Source of the DNA: Zymomonas sp.
Lineage (GTDB): Bacteria; Pseudomonadota; Alphaproteobacteria; Sphingomonadales; Sphingomonadaceae
Reading direction: 5' to 3'
Assembly: GCA_027489105.1 (NCBI GenBank)
Contig: JAIYAJ010000173.1
Location: 1-11,480, forward strand
Length of the DNA stretch: 11,480 nucleotides
Positions 7,113-11,480 of the stretch are shown here, piece after piece. The position numbers and the translations under genes are program-made. Numbering within the stretch: position 1 is the stretch's first letter; every line of letters begins with the position of its first letter. The notes beneath the pieces were generated by a model that saw only the letters and a program-made list of their open reading frames with translations, had not been told where the DNA came from and made no database searches.

Positions 7113-7143
7113 TTGCGTCGATCTGGTGCAACATGGTTATATT
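7113..7143 (+). promoter_or_regulatory. possible promoter of the exported-protein gene
   Basis: TTGCGT (7113-7118) and TATATT (7138-7143) are separated by 19 bases, one or two longer than ideal. This would start transcription near 7150, just upstream of the ribosome-binding site. The -10 element is a good match; the -35 and spacing are mediocre. Confidence 0.3.
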
Positions 7144-7154
7144 GTTTCAAAGGC

Positions 7155-7160
7155 AGGAGG
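7155..7160 (+). promoter_or_regulatory. Shine-Dalgarno site fixing the start at 7167
   Basis: AGGAGG lies 6 bases before the ATG at 7167. The in-frame ATG at 7080 has no such site, and starting there would bury the signal peptide behind 29 residues. Confidence 0.8.
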
Positions 7161-7166
7161 ATTAGG

Positions 7167-7706
7167 ATGAAAAAGGGGCATTTTTCGGCGCTTCTCGGGC
7201 TATCTGCGCTGGCTGTCGCGACCGCCGTGCCCGCAGCGGAGAAGATCCGTGATCGCCCCGAACTTTTCCGCAATCTGATCGACTGTCGCGGGATTGCCGA
7301 CAACGTCCAGCGGCTCGCCTGCTATGACCGGTCGGTCGGCGCGATGGAGGAGGCCGAGAAGAAGAAGGATCTGGTCGTCGTCGACCGCAAGGAGATCCGC
7401 GAGACCAAGAAATCGCTGTTCGGCTTCACCTTGCCCAAGCTGTCGCTGTTCAGCAGTGGGAACGAGAAGGAAGATGCGGCCGATGAGGTGCAGGAAATCG
7501 AAAGCACCGTCGTTGGCGCCCGCATGACCAGGGCGGGAGACTGGACGCTCAACCTCGCGAATGACGCAGGCACATGGAACACCATGGGCGTCCTCAAAGC
7601 GCCCCCGCAGACAGGGGACAAGGTCAAGATACGCAAGGCGTCGCTGGGCAGCTATCTCGGCTCGGTCGGCATCAGTCGGGGTGTCCGTTTCCGCCGCGTC
7701 GAATAG
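7167..7706 (+). CDS. exported protein with Cys-x11-Cys / RLACYD motif, 179 residues, unknown function
   Basis: Residues 1-24 form a signal peptide (MKKGHFSALLGLSALAVATA, then VPAA), so the mature protein is probably periplasmic. Residues 33-54 hold LFRNLIDCRGIADNVQRL followed by ACYD, with cysteines 40 and 52 likely forming a disulfide. Charged, probably helical sequence runs from about 58 to 110 (EEAEKKKDLVVVDRKEIRET). The C-terminal 65 residues are rich in predicted beta-strand and end with GDKVKIRKASLGSYLGSVG and RGVRFRRVE. The C...RLACYD pattern recurs in small proteobacterial secreted proteins whose function I do not know. The gene stands alone on the plus strand between a divergent receptor gene and a convergent peptidase gene, so it is probably transcribed alone. 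Calling it a real gene is secure because of the ribosome-binding site and signal peptide; any role would be a guess. Confidence 0.85.
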   Translation: MKKGHFSALLGLSALAVATAVPAAEKIRDRPELFRNLIDCRGIADNVQRLACYDRSVGAMEEAEKKKDLVVVDRKEIRETKKSLFGFTLPKLSLFSSGNEKEDAADEVQEIESTVVGARMTRAGDWTLNLANDAGTWNTMGVLKAPPQTGDKVKIRKASLGSYLGSVGISRGVRFRRVE

Positions 7707-7721
7707 GCGCGCTTCTCGAAA

Positions 7722-7753
7722 GCCGGCCCCCGCCTTCAGGGCATCGGGCCGGC
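7722..7753. terminator. inverted repeat at the convergent 3' ends, possible weak bidirectional terminator
   Basis: GCCGGCCC (7722-7729) is complementary to GGGCCGGC (7746-7753), with a 16-base loop. It begins 15 bases after the plus-strand stop, and its loop contains the stop codon of the minus-strand M23 gene (7736-7738). No T-run follows on either strand, so the terminator reading rests on position and stem only. Confidence 0.35.
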
Positions 7754-8626
7754 CACCGGCGCGGGATCGACCCGGGCATCGCGCCATTTGAGCGACCAGT
7801 GCAGGTGCGGGCCCGTGGCCCGTCCGGTCATCCCGATCGCGCCCAGCGTCTGGCCTTGGCGGATGGTCTGTCCAACCGCGACGTCGATGCGCGACAGATG
7901 CAGGAAAGCGGAGTTCAGCCCCATGCCATGGTCGATCATCAGCAGATTGCCTTCGAGCGAGAAGGGTGCTGCCGCCGCGAGCACCACCACCCCATCGGCG
8001 GGCGCCACGATCGGCGTACCGGTCGGCCGGGCGACGTCGACCCCGGAATGGAAACTGCCCGGTTCGCCGGCATAGATGCGCTGCGAACCGAACAGTCCGC
8101 TGATCCGGCCCGTCACCGGCCAGATGAAGCGTTGTCGCCAACCGCCGATATCATGGGTCTGCGCGCGCGCGGCGGCGATCTGCTCCAGCTCGACCTTGCG
8201 GCGGGCGAGGAATTCGGGGGTCGGCGTCGTGCCCTTGGGCAGGGTCGGCAGGGACTCGATCTGCCAGCCATGCGGCGCCACGGCGAGGCGCCGCCGCCAG
8301 ATGGTGCCATCGGCCATCACGGCTTCGAGCGCGGCTTCGGCTTTGCCATCGCGATCGAAGCCGATCAGGAAGCGTCCGTCGGCGGCAACAGCGACAGCTT
8401 TGCCATCGAGGCTCAACGTCGCGGTGCCCGGCGGGAGTTGACCGAACGCCAGACTGCCTTGCTCGATGCGGCCCGACAGGCCGAAATCGGCATTGTCGAC
8501 GATGCGGGCCGGGGGGACGGGCACGGCGGAAGGCACCGGTGCCGATGGCGGGACGAGCGACGGCGCGCAGCCCGCAACGAACAGGAGCGACGGCAGGGCG
8601 GCGAGCGCGAGCCGCGCTGGGTTCAA
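7736..8626 (-). CDS. M23 family metallopeptidase lipoprotein (LytM domain)
   Basis: A 296-residue envelope protein predicted to cut or regulate cutting of peptidoglycan cross-bridges. The N-terminus carries a lipoprotein signal with lipobox FVAGC and lipidated Cys20, followed by a Pro/Ala/Ser-rich tether (21-40). Residues about 41-130 look like a small beta-rich domain, and 168-285 are the M23 (LytM/LasA) domain. Zinc ligands H193 and D197 (HSGVD) and H276, with catalytic H274 (GPHLHW) and H243 (FLHLS), are all kept, so it is likely active rather than a degenerate regulator. The start is TTG at 8626: it overlaps the stop of DUF2093 as TTGA, has GGAG 8 bases upstream, and no ATG lies between it and the lipobox. 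The frame stays open to 8827, but that stretch is the DUF2093 gene in another frame. It is the third gene of the xseA operon. Confidence 0.9.
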   Translation of the reverse strand: MNPARLALAALPSLLFVAGCAPSLVPPSAPVPSAVPVPPARIVDNADFGLSGRIEQGSLAFGQLPPGTATLSLDGKAVAVAADGRFLIGFDRDGKAEAALEAVMADGTIWRRRLAVAPHGWQIESLPTLPKGTTPTPEFLARRKVELEQIAAARAQTHDIGGWRQRFIWPVTGRISGLFGSQRIYAGEPGSFHSGVDVARPTGTPIVAPADGVVVLAAAAPFSLEGNLLMIDHGMGLNSAFLHLSRIDVAVGQTIRQGQTLGAIGMTGRATGPHLHWSLKWRDARVDPAPVAGPMP

Positions 8627-8820
8627 GCCTGCAGCTCCGCCTGGGTCGCCTCGACCGCGCTGGCATAAGGCTGCTGGCGCGCCACGCTCCAGTATCGCAA
8701 CTCGTCGAGCGGGATCGCGACGCCCGACACGGCACAGACGACATGGTCGCCGCCGGTGAGAACGCGGAAGCCGTTGGCGAGATAATGGAGCCGGGCCTCG
8801 CGGCCCGCATTCATCAGCAT
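8623..8820 (-). CDS. DUF2093 domain protein, 65 residues
   Basis: A small soluble protein that I recognise as DUF2093 from its core at residues 28-54: VCAVSGVAIPLDELRYWSVA followed by RQQPYAS. The family is short, found in alphaproteobacteria and without assigned function; to my knowledge it commonly sits next to xseA. The visible sequence gives no catalytic motif; one cysteine (C29) lies in the conserved core. The ATG at 8820 is preceded by GGAGGA with 7 bases spacing (8833-8828), better than the ATG two codons later. It begins 43 bases after the xseA stop and its TGA overlaps the TTG start of the M23 lipoprotein gene, so the three genes are probably one transcript. Confidence 0.92.
   Translation of the reverse strand: MLMNAGREARLHYLANGFRVLTGGDHVVCAVSGVAIPLDELRYWSVARQQPYASAVEATQAELQA
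8635..8638 (-). promoter_or_regulatory. Shine-Dalgarno site supporting the TTG start of the M23 lipoprotein
   Basis: GGAG on the minus strand lies 8 bases before TTG at 8626, inside the last codons of the DUF2093 gene. Together with the TTGA overlap it decides the start. Confidence 0.55.
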
Positions 8821-8863
8821 GGGTCAATCCTCCGGGAGGTCATATGGCCGCGATGGGCCGGGA

Positions 8864-10342
8864 CTAAAAGAGCTTTTGCTGGCGCGGAGCGTCTTCCGCC
8901 ACCGTCCGGGCGCGGGCTGGCGGCCTAGGCGGCGGGCGATCCTCCTCACCGTCGACGCGCGCCTCGACCGAGCCGTCGGCGAAATGCAGCGTCAGCAAGC
9001 CTGCCTCACGGGCTGCCGCTGTCGAAGTCAGCACGCCGCCGCCCCGGCGCTCGACCCGGACATAGCCGCGCTGCAGCGGCCGGTCGGGGTGCAGCTGTTC
9101 GGCGAGGCGCCACAGCTGGTCGAGTGCCGCGCGATTCTGATCGATCTTGGCGCGGATCGGTCGGTCAGTGAGGCGGACCGAAGCGAGCCGCTCGGTCGCG
9201 CGCTCATATTTGCGGTCGAGCAGCGAAGGACGCAATGCCCCGGCGGCATGGGCGAGGTCGCTGCGCGCGTGGGCGAGACGCTGGCCGAGCGCGCGGGGCA
9301 GACGATCGGCGACATCGTCGAGGCGTTGCTGCTGCCCGGCGAACAGCCCGTCGAGCGAAGGAAAGCGGTCGACCACGGCCTCGAACCGTTCGTCGGCCCG
9401 CTCGCGATAGCGCCGCGCCAACCGCTCGGCGCGCGCGCCGAGTTCGCGCACATGATGGGCAAGATCGGCGCGCACCGGCACCGCCATTTCGGCCGCCGCG
9501 GTCGGGGTCGGCGCGCGGCGATCGGCGGCGAAGTCGGCAAGGGTCGTATCGGTTTCATGTCCGACCGCCGAGATGACGGGGATTGGCGATTCGGCGATCG
9601 CGCGGACGACCTCCTCCTCGTTGAAGGCCCAGAGATCCTCGATCGAGCCGCCGCCACGGCCGACAATCAGCAGGTCGGGGCGGGGCACCGGGCCATCGGG
9701 CGCAAGCGCGCCGAAACCGCGCACGGCCCGCGCGATCTGGGGTGCTGCCGCATCGCCCTGCACCGCGACCGGCCACAGGATCACATGGCTCGGGCAGCGG
9801 TCGGCGAGGCGGTGAAGAATGTCGCGAATGACGGCTCCGGTCGGCGACGTCACCACGCCGATCACGCGCGGCATGAAGGGCAGGGGCCGCTTGCGCTCCT
9901 CGTCGAACAGGCCTTCCGCCGCAAGTTGCCGCCGGCGCTGGTCGAGCAGCGCCATCAGCGCGCCCTGGCCCGCCAGTTCCATGCGGTCGATCACGATCTG
10001 ATATTTGGACCGGCCGGGGAAGGTGGTGAGCTTGCCGGTCGCGATCACCTCGATCCCGTCCTCGGGGCGGAAGCGCAGCGTGGCGGCCTGCCCCTTCCAG
10101 ACCACCCCATCGATGCAGGCGCGCTCGTCCTTCAGGCTCAGATAGCAATGGCCAGAACTATGCCGCTTGAAGCCGGAGATTTCGCCTCGCACCCGCACGA
10201 AGCCGAAGGCATCCTCGACCGTCCGCTTCAGCGCGCCGGATAATTCCGACACCGACAGCGCGGGTGCGTTGTCGCCCGGCTGCTCCTCGGCTAACAGGCG
10301 GGGCCTGTCGCTTGGGGGCACGCCTGGGAGAAACTCGTTCAT
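8864..10342 (-). CDS. xseA: exodeoxyribonuclease VII large subunit
   Basis: The 492-residue catalytic subunit of exonuclease VII, which degrades single-stranded DNA from both ends into short oligonucleotides together with several XseB small subunits (xseB is not in this window). An N-terminal OB-fold spans about 28-125 ([20 protein letters not shown], then [20 protein letters not shown]). The nuclease core carries [16 protein letters not shown] (160-175), [15 protein letters not shown] (227-241) and [20 protein letters not shown] (261-280), all typical of the family. A long coiled-coil region (about 290-400) and a proline/arginine-rich tail ending in QQKLF follow. It is slightly longer than the 456-residue E. 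coli protein because of the N- and C-terminal tails. The ATG at 10342 is supported by AGGA 5 bases upstream (10351-10348). That site lies inside purD, whose start codon overlaps this one on the other strand. A GTG seven codons in (10321) is a possible but unsupported alternative start. Confidence 0.97.
   Translation of the reverse strand: MNEFLPGVPPSDRPRLLAEEQPGDNAPALSVSELSGALKRTVEDAFGFVRVRGEISGFKRHSSGHCYLSLKDERACIDGVVWKGQAATLRFRPEDGIEVIATGKLTTFPGRSKYQIVIDRMELAGQGALMALLDQRRRQLAAEGLFDEERKRPLPFMPRVIGVVTSPTGAVIRDILHRLADRCPSHVILWPVAVQGDAAAPQIARAVRGFGALAPDGPVPRPDLLIVGRGGGSIEDLWAFNEEEVVRAIAESPIPVISAVGHETDTTLADFAADRRAPTPTAAAEMAVPVRADLAHHVRELGARAERLARRYRERADERFEAVVDRFPSLDGLFAGQQQRLDDVADRLPRALGQRLAHARSDLAHAAGALRPSLLDRKYERATERLASVRLTDRPIRAKIDQNRAALDQLWRLAEQLHPDRPLQRGYVRVERRGGGVLTSTAAAREAGLLTLHFADGSVEARVDGEEDRPPPRPPARARTVAEDAPRQQKLF
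10326..10330 (+). promoter_or_regulatory. Shine-Dalgarno site of purD, inside xseA
   Basis: GGGAG ends 10 bases before the purD ATG at 10341 and lies antisense to codons 5-6 of xseA. It is the only purine-rich stretch close to the purD start. Confidence 0.5.
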
Positions 10343-11480
10343 GATCGTCCTGCTGTTGGGATCGGGGGGCCGCGAACATGCGCTGGCCTGGAAGCTCGCG
10401 CAATCGGACCGGCTCACCAAATTGTTCGCCGCGCCGGGCAATCCCGGCATAGCCCAACTTGCCGAATGCGTCGATCTCGATCCGACGCACCCGGAGTCCG
10501 TGCTGGCCTTCGCGCGGGAGGAGAATGTCGGCCTGGTGGTGATCGGGCCCGAGGCGCCGCTGGTCGCCGGCCTGGGCGATCTTCTGCGCGCGAATGGCAT
10601 CCTGACCTTCGGCCCCAACCGCGAGGCGGCGCAGCTCGAGGGCTCCAAGGGCTTCACCAAGGACCTCTGCCGCCGCGAGAATATTCCGACGGCGGCCTAT
10701 GGTCGCTTCTCCGATGCGTCCTCGGCCAAGGCGGCGCTCGACAGCTTCGGCATTCCGGTCGTGATCAAGGCCGATGGGCTGGCGGCCGGCAAGGGCGTCG
10801 TCATCGCCGAGAGCCGCGCCGAGGCCGGGAATGCGATCGACGACATGTTCGGCGGCAGCTTCGGCAGCGCCGGTGCCGAGGTGGTGGTCGAGGAGTTTCT
10901 GACCGGCGAGGAAGCGAGCTTCTTCGCGCTGACCGATGGGACCACCGTCGTCCCCTTCGGCTCGGCGCAGGACCATAAGCGCGTCGGCGACGGCGACACC
11001 GGGCCGAACACTGGCGGCATGGGCGCCTATAGCCCGGCGCCGGTGCTGACCCCCGAGCTGGAAGCGCGGACCATGCGCGAGATCGTCGAGCCGACGGTCC
11101 GCGCAATGGCGGCGGCCGGCATTCCCTATTCGGGCGTGCTCTATGCCGGGCTGATGCTGACCGCCGAAGGCCCCAAGCTGATCGAATATAATGCCCGCTT
11201 CGGCGACCCGGAATGTCAGGTGCTGATGCTGCGCCTTGAGGATGATCTCGTGACGCTGATGCTCGCGGTCGCCGAGGGCCGCCTGCACGAAATCGCGCGT
11301 CCCAGCCTGTCGCCGAACAGCGCGCTGACGGTGGTTATGGCCGCCAAAGGCTATCCCGGCACGCCGGCGAAGGGCGGGCCGATCCGCAATGTCGAGGCGG
11401 CCGAGGCGAAGGGCACCAAGATCTTCCATGCCGGCACCGCGATCAAGGACGGCGAACTGGTCGCCAATGGCGGACGTGTG
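10341..11480 (+). CDS. purD: phosphoribosylamine-glycine ligase (GAR synthetase), 3' end cut off by the window
   Basis: Catalyses the second step of de novo purine synthesis: ATP-dependent joining of glycine to 5-phosphoribosylamine to give glycinamide ribonucleotide, in the cytoplasm. The visible 380 residues run from [20 protein letters not shown] to the window edge; about 45-50 residues of the C-terminal domain are missing compared with the 429-residue E. coli enzyme. The N-terminal domain has GSGGREHA (7-14) and GPEAPL (69-74). The ATP-grasp region has [12 protein letters not shown] (143-154), [20 protein letters not shown] (210-229) and the metal-binding [10 protein letters not shown] (282-291). 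No frame break is seen. The start codon shares CATG with the xseA start on the other strand, so purD's promoter must lie within xseA. A weak candidate is TTGTCG (10269-10274) with TAACAG (10292-10297) at 17-base spacing. No PurR-like or riboswitch element is visible upstream. Confidence 0.97.
   Translation, partial: MIVLLLGSGGREHALAWKLAQSDRLTKLFAAPGNPGIAQLAECVDLDPTHPESVLAFAREENVGLVVIGPEAPLVAGLGDLLRANGILTFGPNREAAQLEGSKGFTKDLCRRENIPTAAYGRFSDASSAKAALDSFGIPVVIKADGLAAGKGVVIAESRAEAGNAIDDMFGGSFGSAGAEVVVEEFLTGEEASFFALTDGTTVVPFGSAQDHKRVGDGDTGPNTGGMGAYSPAPVLTPELEARTMREIVEPTVRAMAAAGIPYSGVLYAGLMLTAEGPKLIEYNARFGDPECQVLMLRLEDDLVTLMLAVAEGRLHEIARPSLSPNSALTVVMAAKGYPGTPAKGGPIRNVEAAEAKGTKIFHAGTAIKDGELVANGGRV
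10348..10351 (-). promoter_or_regulatory. Shine-Dalgarno site of xseA, inside purD
   Basis: AGGA on the minus strand lies 5 bases before the xseA ATG at 10342, antisense to codons 3-4 of purD. It supports the overlapping start codons. Confidence 0.5.

Larger units (their letters stand above)
6903..7166. other. divergent intergenic region between receptor and exported-protein genes
   Basis: This 264-bp region must hold the promoters of both flanking genes. It contains the receptor leader hairpin (6924-6953) and a small AGCGC-AG-GCGCT inverted repeat (6967-6978) that, on the minus strand, is followed by TTTTT. I see no convincing -35/-10 pair for the receptor, no Fur-box-like palindrome and no credible coding frame: the open frames that run through it from either side lack ribosome-binding sites. 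Confidence 0.6.

Noticed and set aside
7707..7735. A promoter or small RNA in the gap between the converging genes.
   Set aside because: The gap is 29 bases, with no -35/-10 pair and only the weak inverted repeat already listed.
8829..8839. CCTCC-G-GGAGG near-palindrome covering the DUF2093 ribosome-binding site.
   Set aside because: The arms have a 1-base gap, so they cannot fold on themselves as a hairpin; any regulatory meaning is unsupported.
8819..10243. A 474-codon plus-strand open frame antisense to xseA.
   Set aside because: xseA carries every family motif in the opposite frame. The antisense translation is low-complexity Arg/Ala/His-rich, with no ribosome-binding site.
10158..11429. 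A 423-codon minus-strand open frame antisense to purD, overlapping the xseA N-terminus.
   Set aside because: purD is unambiguous on the plus strand; the antisense frame is a composition artefact.

Overview
The window is GC-rich chromosomal DNA from an alphaproteobacterium, most likely a sphingomonad (Sphingomonadaceae). The evidence is the purD / xseA / DUF2093 / M23-lipoprotein neighbourhood, a large TonB-dependent receptor of the type these bacteria carry in many copies, and two small secreted proteins of sphingomonad character. Genus and species cannot be fixed from the sequence. I see no mobile element, CRISPR array, rRNA or tRNA gene.

Left part (1-6902), minus strand: a secretion and modification cassette. 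Transcription order is a TonB-dependent outer-membrane receptor with a GTG start (6902-3792), a strong intrinsic terminator (3731-3768), a TPR-sulfotransferase (3653-1620), a TPR-aspartyl/asparaginyl beta-hydroxylase (1623-442, start overlapping the previous stop as ATGA) and a 99-residue secreted protein (389-90). Both enzymes pair an N-terminal helical-repeat region with a C-terminal catalytic domain, keep their cofactor-binding residues and lack signal peptides. Receptor, sulfotransferase and hydroxylase together look like an uncharacterised uptake or peptide/protein-modification system. The substrate cannot be read from the sequence. This is the best candidate here for an undescribed system.

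Middle (6903-7735): a 264-bp divergent intergenic region holding a 12-bp hairpin in the receptor leader, then a plus-strand gene for a 179-residue exported protein of unknown function with a Cys-x11-Cys, RLACYD-type motif.

Right part (7736-11480): housekeeping genes. xseA (exonuclease VII large subunit), a 65-residue DUF2093 protein and an M23-peptidase lipoprotein form a tight minus-strand operon; the last gene starts with TTG inside the stop of DUF2093. purD runs off the right edge on the plus strand. The xseA and purD start codons overlap head to head in one CATG, so each gene's ribosome-binding site lies inside the other's coding sequence. Long open frames antisense to the receptor, xseA, purD and the hydroxylase are by-products of GC-rich codon usage and are not annotated.
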